DNA of 64,000 nt. It comes from Moniliophthora roreri. Taxonomy: Eukaryota > Basidiomycota > Agaricomycetes > Agaricales > Marasmiaceae. Below are positions 45,060 through 57,792 of this stretch, in pieces (positions within the stretch are counted from its first letter, which is position 1; each line of letters starts with the position of its first letter). The translations under genes and the position numbers were made by a program. The notes beneath the pieces were generated by a model that had not been told where the DNA came from, did no database searches, and saw only the letters and a list, made by a program, of their open reading frames with translations. Location of the stretch: positions 372,001 to 436,000 of the forward strand of contig LATX02000208.1 of the NCBI GenBank assembly GCA_001466705.2, written 5' to 3'.

Positions 45060-46873
45060 CTAAATGTGATAATCATGAATCATGTCCACGTATACGTCCG
45101 TCAGTGCATCGATCATCTTCCTCACTCTGGGATGCGACCATACTCCGCGAGGTAGCAACACGCGTTTCACGTTGTGAAAAGCCTGTGCAACATCTTCAGC
45201 TCTTAGGTTATCTAGCCCTTGTGGGGAAGGATTGAGCACCAACACCACCTCTTGCCCCCCTGGAACGACAACCCTTGCAATAACGGCCATACATTGGCAT
45301 TACAGTCGTGTACCTCAAGGTTCCGCATCGAGGTCATCACCGGAAGGTCGACAGACTCGTCGGGAAAGAGGCCCATTGGCGTTGCCGACTCGCCAATCAT
45401 GGTACCCTTGAGATACAGGGATTCCAAACGAGGACATTGAGAGATCAGGATTAGGCAATCATCAAACGATATCGGTACGTTCTCGAGCCTAACATGCTCC
45501 AGTTCCGCAAAGGGCAGGTGATTGACTTGCAATGACAGGAGAGTATGGCAATCTTCCGCTCGCAATGGGATCCCTTTGAATGTGAACCGACGTAAAGTAG
45601 GAACGCGAATCTCCTCGTCTGACCAGTGCCACTCATTGATAACCGGCACCTTGGTCGTTTTAGATATGGCTCTGGACAATATTTCGCTAGCAGGAACGGG
45701 TGCCGATTCGAACCACCAGCCATCATCCGAAGTATCACGATCCAACATGTCCTTGGAGAGTGTGGTGACAGTATCATCGTCATAAACAGGCTGCTCGAAC
45801 CTGCCCTCAAACGAGTCGATAACATCGACTACGGTCTGAAAGAAATTCGGCATACGAATGCGGAATTGGCCTCTAAAGTCCTCCGTCTCCGGGAAGAGGT
45901 CTCCCACGCGGTAGCGTGTCCCAAAGTCAAACTCAAGTTGGAATGTACCGTTGACAGTGGGATGTCGAAGAAGCAACGAGTAATCGTTTGGATTTGCAGA
46001 ACCCGGAACACGGCTGAGGATCGTATAGGAAGAAGATTCGCCTGGTATGATGAGATCATGGTGCGCTTTGATGGAATTTTCGAATGGAAGTCGGACCCGG
46101 AAGTAGATGCAGTTTGTCGAGTCTGATCCACAACGACGTTCCATGTCCATAGTTACGCCGCCTGCCAGGGTTTTTGTCACCACTATAGGGCGCCCATGAG
46201 AAGGTAGAGGTGTGGGTTCGGGAGCAGTTGAGTCGGTCGAGTTCAGCTCAAAGAGCGGCTCCCCTGATTGAGAATCCGCGTCAGGGCTCGCGGGAGGTGA
46301 GAACTGGGCGTGGTTGATGATTCGCTGTGATCCGGACGGGAACGTTGCTGCGGGTGATAGTGATGAGGTAGTGGGTAGTGGTGATCCGGCTGTGGATGGT
46401 AGTGATATTGTTATGGGTAGTAGTGGTGATGTGATCATGGGCGGTAATGATCTAGTTCTGCGTGGTATTGATATAACCTTGGGCGGCAGTTGATGTGAAG
46501 ATAGCCGCTCAGCTGCCTTTCTTGACTGATAGGGGCAGGACCAGGAATAGAATAAAGAGAGGATTTTGCTGAAGAGTGTGAAGGTGAATAGCACAAAGAA
46601 GATCGTGAAGAAGATCGTGAAGGACATGATGGTGTAGAGAATTATGATGCTGAAGAACTTGGATAAGACGGAATCCAAGGCGACCAGTTCCATGCTAATG
46701 GCTTGCTGCAAGCAGGATGTCATCGCCGTCCCTAGATGTCCCGCAAGTCCAATGGTAGGTAGTTTCGTGAAATTGGGATTAGATGAAGGTGTTGTGACCC
46801 TTTGCTCGAATACGAGGGCCATTGCTGACTGTGCAAGCCTGGTAAACCAGTCGGTTCGTAGTATCGTTATCAT
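45060..46873 (-). pseudogene. Membrane-anchored LRR-like protein, locus 2 (single-base frameshift)
   Basis: Starts at ATG 46873 (MITILRTDWFTRLAQSAMA). A hydrophobic region of about 45 residues follows (about 70-113, FFSIIILYTIMSFTIFF). Then come a Ser/Pro-rich linker, the conserved central block (GRPIVVTK, VTMDMERR, IYFRVRLP), and an LRR-like part (LENVPISFDDC, LISQCPRLESLYLKG). The frame is lost in a run of six G (about 45261-45266). The homologous C-terminus (EVVLVLNPSPQGLD ... HPRVRKMIDAL) continues in another frame to 45060. A seventh G would restore agreement with locus 1. It is either a true one-base deletion or a homopolymer sequencing error. Confidence 0.75.
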
Positions 46874-47583
46874 GAGGTGTAGCGTGATATGACGGGTAGG
46901 TCGTGAAATGATGGTGAAACAAAATTTCCTTCGCCATAAATACGGCTTGGAACAAGGTATCCACGGTCACCTATGTGCCATGCAGATGTCAAAGCTACAG
47001 TTAAAGCAGTACAAGTATTGTCTTGTACTCACCACGCCACCAACGGAATACAAGGGTATCCAAAGCCGTTGTTTTCCCAACGTCGGTCTCCGCTCTTCAT
47101 AGAAGAGATTCTCGTCACCATGACTCTGACAACTCAATCTTGGATATGACCGAACAAAGACCAGCTATAGAGGATATAGGGTGGAACCAGGATATGGGGC
47201 CAATCCAGCCGGAGGATTGTTTCATAACTGTAAAAACTCGTCAGAGTTTGCTCTCCTCTCATCGGTCCTAGAGATGCGTTGTGCTCGCCGTTATCATGAT
47301 AGGTGAATTTTTACCGGAAGAGATCAACCTTCCGAGTTTGCTTGAGACTCCAGTGTCGCGGATTCGGTGGTTGGTTGACGTTGATACGCAGGGCGCCTAT
47401 TCGGCCCTGATGCATCACTGTCAGCATACTGAATCATGCGGTTCCGTCTCTTGGGCGGCAGATGTGGATCAAGTATGATTGGGTATACAGCCCATTATAC
47501 GCTACGCATGACAAGTATGGAGATACTATATAAGGATAGAAGGATAGAGAATTATATGTGAAGGAATACCCAACATTATTCCT
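46874..47583. other. Intergenic
   Basis: About 700 bp. On the plus strand near 47430-47480 the reading SVSWAADVDQV resembles SVSWSSAVDQV of the locus-1 F-box protein, so a very short F-box relic is possible. Confidence 0.35.
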
Positions 47584-48211
47584 CTACAACGACAACACTC
47601 CACCAAGGATTGCACCGCCAATGGCAATACCCATTGCAATAGAACTAGCGGAGCCAAGAGCCACCTGTTGAACGGCACCGCTCTTTGCGGTAGAAGTCCC
47701 GGAGTGGTTGGAGGCTTGATTGGAGCCCTGGCTGGAACTTTGGCCAGAGTTTTGACCGGAGCTTTGGCCGGAGCCTTGACCGCCTTGGCTGGTGCTGTTC
47801 GAACCTGATGCAACTTCCAGAGCAATGCATGAGCGTAAAATATGCAGGGGTGGGGGATGAACGTACCAGAAGCACATTGAGCCTTCTGGGCAGCAGCGGC
47901 GGCCTCCTGCTCCTCCTGTGTACAATTCGCGAGACACTTTTGGGCAGCTTCGACGTAGGCTTGTGAGGTACAGATACAGGTAGTGTCCGTTCTAAGGGAC
48001 AATGTGATAGTAGGTCAATATGATTGTTGAATAGACAAACGATGAAATACACCCACGGAGATGAACATTTGCCCTCCTGGAGCGCACCCATCGCGCATTG
48101 CATGACACATTCTGGCAAGGCAGCAGAAGTACTGTTCGCCGCGGGGGAATCCGCCTGCGCAAGTGCAAAGGTAACGAAACCGAGGAATACGAGGAATCGA
48201 GTGGCCAACAT
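47584..48211 (-). CDS. CFEM protein with GPI-anchor signal
   Basis: Exons 48211-48057, 47991-47867 and 47804-47584 encode 166 aa. A signal peptide (MLATRFLVFLGFVTFALA) and a CFEM domain with eight cysteines (PECVMQC, GKC, TTCIC, QKC, ANC, AQC) are followed by a Ser/Gly/Gln/Asn-rich stalk. The protein ends in a hydrophobic segment (SSIAMGIAIGGAILGG) typical of GPI attachment. It probably sits on the outer plasma membrane or in the wall. Possible roles, known for the family only, are haem or iron acquisition and wall stability. Confidence 0.88.
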
Positions 48212-51200
48212 GATGCTGAGTAGTATCCAGACAGGTGATTAAAGGAGTACTGGGCGGAACCTGACTCTAACATGAAATATATATCTGTTTTTAAGTGTCG
48301 ACCGATTGCTGCACGGGGGGCGGGATGTTGGTTGCATGGCGTCGCTTGGAGAAGACGTGCGGATGTGAGTTTGCAATAGAGTGAGATCGACTCCCGAGTA
48401 CTACTAAAAGCAGGTCTGGAAAGCCTATAATAGGATGAGCCGACTCCCAAATTAGTTGAATTTCGGAACACACGTATATGGTTACAGTAACGTCTCCAGG
48501 CTAGTCACTTCCGCATTGTGCTTCCGTGACATTTAGATTCGATGCGAGTGATAACCCTGCCAACATCCGTTATTCCGAAGGATGATCGCTCCACCAGACG
48601 TTGTGTGAAAAAGAATAAACGGTAGCCGATTTCGATATTCGCTGAAGATACACGTCAAATAGGGGGTAAGTCACGTGGGGCACTCCAGCTACGTTCGCAA
48701 CATCACAACGGTATTCAAACACGTTTGGAGCTTCCTGCGGAAGGAGTTATTCTAGTGGGCCCCAGTGTCAGGATTTTCAAAGATCGATGTTAAAGGTGAC
48801 ATACCCCTGAAGTATCTTAGTTTTGCGAGGGTCATGTCTGCATATCATTGCAAGCCTTTCTGATAACAGGGTCCAAGTAGGGTTTACATTCTGTAGGAGA
48901 GCATCAGCCGCATGGTAGCAGGGTCTACAGACACGACTTCATATGACACATTCTTGGGCGAACGCGTCAGGCACAAATCCTGATCAGGTGAATGAGCTGA
49001 GATGGGATGTCAACGAACTCACAGAGGTACGATGAAATCGGCATGCCAGCAGAACCAACTAGTTAGAGCTACTGAAGAGTAAAATCTCAAGGTATATTAG
49101 GATAGCTGAATTCGGTGGAAAGGGTCCTTGACACCCTGCATCCTTACACAACCGCCTTTGTCGTGATAGAATCAGAAACCACACCGGGGGAACGAGACCG
49201 CGCGATATGGGAGCCAACATGCATCCTTTCCAGATCCTTTCTACCTACGATGAACCTGAGAACGGTTAGACAAAGTATCAAGTACGGCATGACACTTACA
49301 GCTCATTAACACCGAGGCTTTACTCGCGTGCCTTTCGTAGAGCGATCTATCATGGAGAATGGTGTGCGCGGCATCCACGAACGGGATTTTGTAAAGTCTT
49401 GTGATGAAAGGGTCTTTTCGGACAGGAGAAGATGAGATGTCTACAGAGAAAGGGGGTCAACACTCATCTCATATACGGCACCAAGACAGACAATTAATAG
49501 CCCAACTGCCCGACATTTCATTCCAAACTCTACTCTGTCACCGTATGTATCTTGGTCAAGATATCTCGTGTCTATCATTCTTCACAATGTGTACTCTGAG
49601 AAATCTCGCTCGTGGCTTTGTGTAACTAGTAAGAGATAAGCTGAGTATGTGCATCGATCAAGGAGACGGAGAACTCACGAACAACCTTCCCAACGATACT
49701 CGCATTCATAGGTGTTTTCTCGTTCCTTTCATAGACGCGTGAAAATGACTTTGCATGACTCAATGCTCATTCATTGACTGTATGTGCTTGCTTGTAAACA
49801 CGTCACTCACCAGCGATAAATTTGCTGGGCCGCTGCCACCTTCTCCGTGTCCCATATTCCTCCATGAAGTATAAGTGAATGATTCGAGTTCATCCTCAGT
49901 AGGGCAAGCTTGAAGTACTGCAGCGAACACCGGTACTGGTGGTTGCGATGAGAGCGATGCTGACCGGCGCTTAAAATCAATCCTTGTTGATCACTTACTT
50001 CCATGACCCTCGGCTAGCCTCTTCATTCGCAGCAGCAATAGAACCTTGTAAGGAGATGGGCATCATATTGCAGTACGAAAATGGACAACTATACTCAGGT
50101 ATCGGAACTTCTTCCGCATCATCCATAATTTCATTCTGAATCCGGATTGTCCCGCAATCCTCCATTCCAATGTCTTGATGCTGATGTGTCCTTTCAGATT
50201 ATTCTCCGTCTTTCCGTCAGGGTTGATTACTGTACTGTAATCCGAGTGGGATACACTTCACGCTTGAAACCCTCCGCCGGTGGAGCTTGGTCCGACCTTC
50301 GCAAGAAATTGGGCTCAATCTAATCTTTGGGACGCTATACATGGGCTCCGCCGGCACTCATTTAGCGATTTCATTTATATTGCCTTTGACAGGAATAGAC
50401 GTATCTCTACCTCATCTTTTCCCTCGAAACTGATTTTCTTACTTTTGCTGTAAGCCCTCTAGCTGCGGCGGCCGGGCACCGATAAATGTATTCCCTGTTT
50501 GCTGTCTTGCTACATACCCGCGGTCTCTCCGTCGGAAAACTGAAGCCGAGTTTATTTCTTGCGGCAACTCGTATACTCTGGCTTTACTCCTTCACGTCAC
50601 CCTGCAAACCTCCGCAAGCTTCTGACGCGAATAGGCGCTTTATTCAAAAATAACTTACGTGTTATCACACAAGGTGAGTGCACCACTTCCACCAGCCATA
50701 TCTATTCCTTGCTCATTGTATTGCATCCTCAAGAATCCAGGAGTGCTTCACTTTGAGGATTCAAAATTGAGGCAAAAATAGGTTCCTACCCCATTTGATC
50801 TCATGATCATCGCCAAGTTATTCTGGACTAGGGAAGGAGTCCCTTCCAGGTTTCAGGGCTTTTCGGGGTCTGTTATCTGCTATTGCAGGCATGCCTCAAC
50901 CATGCTCACTGCCAGCCATATTTTATGCCGTGGCAGACGCGACACAGGCTGGCATCGATCCAACTGGCGTTTTCGGTGATGCCTGATGTACTATTCTATT
51001 TCCTTCCCGCCGGGCTGATCAGTTTCAATAGATTCTCTGAATTGCTTCATCTTCTCAAACTGATGTTCTTGTGAGCGCGTCAATTCGAGAGATTCATTGT
51101 CATATTCTGACACATCGACACATCCAGACCTACCCGCCATTGATTGCGCTCCGCGCAGCCATGTGTACCAGCATGCATATTGCATCACAAGCCTCGTGTC

Positions 51201-52154
51201 ACGTCGCCGAGATGTATGTCCATGCGACCTTCTGCCTTAGTAATCGCCATCCAGTACTGAGTAAACAGAGATATCCATCAAAATTCATTGATCCTCGTCC
51301 TCCTTTCCCGTCCGCACCCTCTATCAATTTTCTCCGCTAATCATGAAGGACGGCCGCTTAATCCTTCGGTTTCGCGTTCTGTTTTGAGTTTTTTCGCGTA
51401 TCCTCTGTAGCTCCGATGCTCGAGGAACGTGAGGGGAAAGTTTGCTGGCGCTCACGTAACATCTTTGGCCCTGGTCCCTCGATATTCAATCGACAATCAT
51501 TCGGCTCTTACAATGAGCGGCGAGAGCGCCATATCGGAACAAAAGTCGGCCGACACGCCGATGCCAGCAAGAAAAAAAAACTTTTGGGGCCGCTGAGGGA
51601 CGTGGAAGCTCGTGGAAGACCCTTAGTGGTCACTGGGAACCTTGAGATTCAGTCATTATCGATACATGAAGCTACATTACACCCTAAAACGAAAACTTTT
51701 ATCCTCTTACAAGTATATGAACGCAGTTACCCGGTGTACTACTGTTCAATAGCTACATAGCGAGAAATGTACAGGAGCTTTTGTCATGTCCTGTGTCGAC
51801 ATCAGTATCAAACATGGTAAACATGCCCCATTCTCTCCCGTGTTCGTGTATGCTCGTTTAACAACACATAGGATAGATTTTTGCTTTTTTTTACAGAAAC
51901 AGGGACCATCTGGGGTCAGAAATTCTCGGGCGAAGCGCCGCCAGGCAGACACATGGCAAGCGTGAGAACAGACCCCATTAGGCATATCGCCGTGATCCCA
52001 ATGATCGGTAGCGCCCTCTTACCACTGGCATTCTGTACTACGACACCCATCTCAGTTTGTTACGACCCTCGTCCCGACCCTCTCTATACCCCATACTCAT
52101 GCGCTGAGCAAGTCTACTACGAAGAACATACGAGGAGATTATTCCCAAGAAATC
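48212..52154. other. Long intergenic region upstream of the heat-shock-factor gene
   Basis: About 3.9 kb between a minus-strand CFEM gene and the HSF-type gene. No frame shows recognisable domains and no RNA gene was seen. It presumably includes both promoters and possibly a long 5' UTR of the regulator. Confidence 0.45.
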
Positions 52155-54926
52155 ATGGATTCTTACGACTCTCATTCTCAGCCTCAACACTGGTATACTA
52201 ATCCTGCGCCTGGCCAAGATTCCCAAGCACAGCAAGGACAGCAGCCAGGAAGTTTATCCTTGAACCTCTCGTCGCTGTCGATGACCTCTTCGAATGGCGG
52301 GAGCGGCGTTTTGTCCCCAATTACAGCCTATCCCACCCAGCAGGGTCAACCAGGCGCACGTATTCACGGATATCATCCTCCAAACTCTGAACAAAGCAGA
52401 AGAGTCCCATTACGCATCACTACCTCTGGCTCATCTACCGGAACAAGCAGTGGAGAAAGAAAGAGGAGTTTTACCACGTCAAATCCACCCAGCGCGAACC
52501 CAAGTGGCCCAAGCTCTTCTATACCTCCAGACTCCTCCGACGATCCCCATAATCTCTCTTCACACCAATTACATCAGATAGAAGATATTGATGGTCCGGG
52601 ACCAGGAGGCGGTGGCAATGCAGGTACACCGATGGACATGGACGATTTTTCATCTGTACCTCCATCGTCAGCAGTATCCACGACTGCGCCAGGCGGCGGC
52701 TTCGGCAATGGTGGTAGTCCCGTAGATGGTACGGGCAGCGATGATTCCAGCTCAGGAGGGCCTACTATCGAGAATGGTAGTGGGCCTAGCATGTCTGGTT
52801 ATCCTGGACCTAGCACAACGAGCGCAAACGGAGTCGCGGGTGGGGTCAATGGTATGGGTGCATTGGGTACAGGCCTCGGAGGCGGAATGGGCGCCAGCAT
52901 GGGCATGCTGGGTAAACCAATGCCGACGAACAACTTCGTTACCAAGCTCTATCAGTGAGTGGCTTCTTCATTCAACTATTCATACCGGCGCCTTTCTCCC
53001 TTTACGGATTCCTCTTCCTCTCCACCGTCAACCCGAATCTCCATCCCTTTACCTCTTCTCCTGATGCCTATTTCCTCTTCAATGCCTCTGCGTGCAGCGG
53101 CTAACTCTGTTTCGTCACCAGAATGATCAATGATCCCAAATCTGCACACTTCATATCATGGACCGAACTAGGCACCTCTTTCGTGGTTTCGAATGTTGGT
53201 GAATTCTCAAGGAGCATTCTTGGTAGCCATTTCAAACATAACAACGTCAGTGACCGTTTTGTCTGTGCTTGTGACCTTTCATTATCCTTCCTTCATTCTT
53301 TGGCGTCTACATGGGCTTCTGCTGACACTTTGCACAGTTCTCTTCATTCGTTCGCCAACTCAATATGTATGGCTTCCACAAGATAAATCGCACCCCTCGA
53401 ACTCAGCGGCTCTCGTCGTCGTCGTCGGCTTCCGATGGTCAGACGTGGGAGTTTAGCCACCACAAGTTCTTGCGAGGAAGGCCAGACTTGCTGGACGAGA
53501 TCAAGAGAAAGGCTCTCGAACCGGACCCCGGCGGCGTCAAGGCAAGGGTCGAACTACCTGGAGAGGTAAGTGCGAGCTTTCGTGCTCTCGGCAAGCTTCG
53601 GGGTGGTGAATTCAGGGCAGCGATTTAGGGTTTTGATGCTATCCGCTCGTCCCGGAATTCACCTCCCCGCCTTTCCTGGGATAGCTAAGCTGATTCCCCC
53701 TCCATCAACAGGTAGCCGCCCAATTAACTTCGATGCGCGATGAAAATCGGCGTATGTGGGATCAGTTGAATGCTGAGAGAAGGAAGGTAGACAGGCTAGT
53801 TGGCGTTGTCAACCGACTTTGGGACTATGTTGGCAAGATAGGCGGAGGAGGTTAGTATTGTTCCTGTTCTAGTCTTCAATGGACCGTTCCACTAATATTG
53901 TTCCGTATAGTTCCACCATTCCCAATTGCCGAACTCCTTGACAGCTCACCTCATACTGTCCCGTCGCATCCTACGCTCAATCCATCGTCAACTCCTGGCA
54001 CAGTTACTCCCTCGTTATCTGCCTCTACCTCTAACTCGTCAAACCCCGACACTCCCGCAACCGAAGCCGGTTCCGAGAATCCCAACATTTTCGTAACTTC
54101 ACCTCCCAACAACTCTGGACCGAATGCACGTTTCAACATGATACACTCCCACTCGATGCATACCATTTCTGGAACGGGCAGTGTTGGTAGCAGTCCGACA
54201 GCCATGGATTTCCCGCCTCACATTCATGGGCATGGGCATTACGGCGTTCAATATGGACACCCACATGGACTGAATAGGCAGCATAGCTTCCCCTCTCACT
54301 TCAACCCTGCAAATGCCAGTGCCTCCAGGGCAGGTAGCCCTGGTGCTGGACCTAACGTGAATGGGTCCGGTGCCGATAATAGCAATGCCAACGGGGATAC
54401 CACTATGGGCGATACTAGCAGCCTGTTTGATGACTCCTCGACCACTACGACGTCGAGTGAAGGCAGAGGCTCAGTAAAGAGGCAAAGAATGAGCGATGAT
54501 GATTTGCTCACCATGAACAGTATTAATCATAACGCTACTGGGGATGTGTATGGAAACCACTTTACGCACCATGCACCTACGCACCCTCATACACCGACGC
54601 ATAACCCTCACCATCTACCTCATCAACACACTCACCTATCCCCTGATTCGCATGTTACTGTGAAAAAGTTCTCAACGCGAGCGCGGTCAGATTCTGCGCC
54701 GTTGGGTTATTTGGGTGGTGGACAGGGTGGTGGGACGTTACAGTCTTGGGCTGGGCCTTCCGGCCGACCCCGAAGTGGTAGCGGAATGTTGCATCGAGGC
54801 ATGGTTGCGCCTAATATTCGCGGAAGCGGTATGGGTGCAGGTGGAATGGGTGGTCCAGGTGGAATGGGTGGTGGTGGCATGGGTGGTCAGGGTGCTGGTG
54901 CTGGTGGCGGCGCAGGCGGTAGATGA
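52155..54926 (+). CDS. HSF1: Heat shock factor-type transcription factor
   Basis: Exons 52155-52954, 53122-53245, 53338-53565, 53712-53850 and 53911-54926 encode 768 aa. A long disordered Ser/Gly/Pro-rich N-terminus (1-258) precedes the HSF DNA-binding domain (about 259-365). That domain contains [53 protein letters not shown] and [13 protein letters not shown] helical stretch follows (about 385-430, [20 protein letters not shown]), probably for trimerisation. The C-terminal half is low complexity: a His/Pro/Thr-rich run and a final Gly/Met repeat. Such proteins bind nGAAn repeats and drive heat-shock genes; an SFL1/SKN7-like developmental role is also possible. Introns 1-3 cut the DNA-binding domain. 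Confidence 0.9.
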
Positions 54927-56422
54927 AATGGGTGGCGTTCGCGTGGAAGAAAAAAAAAGTGTGATGTGGTGGTTGGATGCAACTCGGCGAGAGAGAGGAT
55001 GACGTCGATGGCTTCGCGGTGAATAGCAAAATTCCTCAAGATCAACAAACACATCTTGGCGGTTCATCTACGACTCGCCTTTGATACGACCCGACAACGA
55101 TTCCTTTTCATTGCCATTGGCATCCAACTATCCAGCATTTTCATTATCGAGGTTATACCTCATGCTCAAAGTAACCGTTATCTCAAGCCATTATTCGGCG
55201 CTCATACCCCAATCTTCGCTGTATCATAAGCCCTGGAGCTCGTTGTACATATCCAGTACCCGAACCCGCGTTTCTTGCCCTTTGTTCCACCTCGACTTGT
55301 ACATCATCAAGACTTTTCCCTCCTTGTCTCTAAACGGACCACTTTATCTTTCCAAAATGTGCTTATATCCCGCCGTAAAAATCTTTCTTGCCCATTGCTG
55401 TCGGTTTATTATTCCCCTAGACGCGCAGAAAAACAGTACAGATATGTTCTCGTTTCGTTACCTTTGCTTTTCTTTCCCTTGTTTGTTTATTCCTTAACCC
55501 TGATTCACTGTTTCGTCGTTGGACTTTTTATCTGATCGTTTGTTGATTTTGGTTCAGCGATCTATTATCCATTACCCCTGCTGCTTTCTGTTTGACGGCT
55601 CGTTTCTCCATCCAGGTCTTTTTGAAATCAGCCGTCTGTTCCTCAGAAACCAGTGATTTTGATTTTATCTGCTTTCTTGTTTCGGTTTTACTGTTGTCTT
55701 TTTCGATTTGGACTTATTTCATTAGACCTGGGTTTACTCTCATTGATGCAGCGGTCGAGTCTGGCGAAATGCTCACTAGGTCGTGGGTCAGATCGAATCC
55801 CCAACTCCCCGCCCGCATCACTGTCGCTCCCTTCACATTCTTGTTTATTCTCCATGACAACTTATTTATTATTCTGGATAGGAATGTCACCAGTCCTTAC
55901 ATCTCGGTTTTACTCTTTCATGCACATAACACGCTCGTTGTCATATTTAAGTGTTTTTTCTCGTTCCCACTCCTCGCGCACTTGTTTTCTTGCTCGCCTC
56001 TCCTTCTGTACTTATCCTCTCTTTCTCTCTACCTAGATGTGTATAACTACCGTCACCGATTTGAATGAATGGAGACACCAAAATGCATTCAATCCATTGA
56101 ATGTGATAGTGAGATCTCTGAGGTAGATTACACGGGAAGGTGTACAGTAAACGGCAAGAACAATACATAATCGGATAGGAGAAGGTGAAAGATGCAATTA
56201 GCATGTTGGACCAAGGGAAAGGAGAGGCGGGTAGTACCGCGAGTCGCGGGAAAGGAATGATAATATGGAATGTTCAGAAATGTACCTCAACAATCGCCGG
56301 GGCAGCCGCTCTGGGATTGAAAGGCGATCAACGATCATATCTTTCCGCGGTCAATGTTGAAAGTAGTAAAGCAGACTACAGTCTCCGAGCGGCATGACAG
56401 ACAATGACACGTTCATGATGAA
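54927..56422. other. Convergent intergenic region, pyrimidine-rich
   Basis: About 1.5 kb between convergent genes. The part from 55100 to 56040 is T/C-rich on the plus strand, so the long frames there are low-complexity Phe/Leu/Ser strings rather than proteins. It probably contains both 3' UTRs. Confidence 0.5.
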
Positions 56423-57385
56423 TCAAGGATCAATAAGCTCGTTGATGAATGCCATTCTCCTTGTATCAGCATCGCCTTCTACGGCCACAGGAACATCGTC
56501 GTCAGCAGGGCTCCGCTTTCGTGATGTCCGCCGGCGCCTTTTTGACTTGTCGTCCTCTGGAGACTCCTCCCCCCTGGACCTCTTCCCGTTGGCGACCGTT
56601 CGTTGATGTGATACTGGCCCAGGATTAGATAGTGCGTGAGGATGTATTGGTGCATCCGAAGTGCTGACTCTGATAAGAGCGGCATTTCCTGATCCAGGTT
56701 GAGGGAGTGGTTGCGGTAATGGTGAGGGTCGCCAACTTGAATCTTGGGGTTCTTCTGGGGGTGCAGCAGTGGGCGGTGGTGCTTCGAATCTGAGTAATGG
56801 AGTCTGCGTCGTGCCTTCGATAAACGCTTCGAGAAGGAGACTTGTCACTATTGTCAGCTAATTCCAGGGACAAGTAAGGTCATAGACGCACTCAATTTCT
56901 TCCTGGAGTCCTTTTATTTTCTTGTTCGCATAGCGAAGTTCATCAATCCGAGCTTTGTGCAACTGAAAAAGTCAACCACAGTCACGTCAGTAATAATTCT
57001 TGCAGACCGATGCCCCAGAATCTACTGGTTGTTCAAGCAGCTCGATTCATTCAGGCCAAAGGAATGATAACTCACGGAGTGAACCATATCGTATCTCTCC
57101 CGCAATTTCTGAAACCTAACATCCTCATCAGCCTGGCCTGCGACAATGAAAACCATTTCCTTCCGGCCACAGTTTGGTAGAGGAATCAGAGCCAAATAAT
57201 GACCTTTCTTTATAAGACTTGGTGCTTTCTTGACCCTTACCCGCCTGCAAAAAGTAACCAGAACCTCGAAGTTGAGCTGACACGTAACAAGTGGCGTTTT
57301 ACTCAGCACGCACCTTAGCCTTTTCCTTCCCATCTGATTCCTTTACTGAAGCTTCGTTCTCGCCTCGGGGTGCCTTCGAAGCCAT
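56423..57385 (-). CDS. Small coiled-coil, probably nuclear protein
   Basis: Model: 57385-57314, 57244-57241, 57137-57076, 56962-56892 and 56840-56423, giving 208 aa. The N-terminus is charged (MASKAPRGENEASVKE). A coiled-coil follows (about 26-75; VRFQKLRERYDMVHS, ELRYANKKIKGLQEEI, LLLEAFIEG), then a Pro-rich part and a basic stretch (SKRRRRTSRKRS) resembling a nuclear localisation signal. The 3' exons are well supported by phase. The second exon is a four-base micro-exon; the alternative is one 176-nt intron using the donor gtgctg at 57309, which also keeps frame. The coiled-coil spacing resembles small INO80 subunit F-like proteins, but that identity is a guess. Confidence 0.65.
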
Positions 57386-57792
57386 GGCGCGAGAAGGATA
57401 AGAGATTTCGAGGAAGGGATGGGGTTAACAGTCTCGGAGGGACAGCAGTTGCCGTCTTCGGAACGTCAATATTAACCCCGGTCCTCCCGGTTCGAAAGTT
57501 GATATAAGTAGTATGTTTTTCCCGCGGTCCCTTGGAACACAACCACCATCAGTGGCGGCTGACAGTGGCAGTGGCGACGCCAGGCAACGCTCAAAGAATA
57601 TCCTAGCGGTTTTTATTCAGATATATAAACGCGGTGAGTTATTTTTGGCTAAATCATTGATGTATTAAAAACTTCAACTTCGCCCATTTCTAGATACCTG
57701 TTTGTTCGAACAAAGAGCTGAGAGGAACTCAAGGTTTTTACGCCATTAGATTCGCATTGTGACTTGAAAAGTTCGAGGAATTGATTACATGT
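57386..57792. other. Divergent promoter region
   Basis: About 400 bp between the coiled-coil gene (minus) and the F-box-like gene (plus); it presumably holds both promoters. No clear motif. Confidence 0.45.

Noticed and set aside
45262..45295. A 33-nt intron explaining the locus-2 frameshift
   Set aside because: A GT-AG pair exists, but the interval is a multiple of three and so does not restore the frame; it is also too short for this genome.
45219..46126. Plus-strand frames opposite the membrane-LRR gene at locus 2
   Set aside because: They are antisense to a conserved coding sequence and have no features of their own.
55081..56068. Long plus-strand frames rich in Phe, Leu and Ser
   Set aside because: They come from pyrimidine-rich sequence between convergent genes, where stops are rare by composition.
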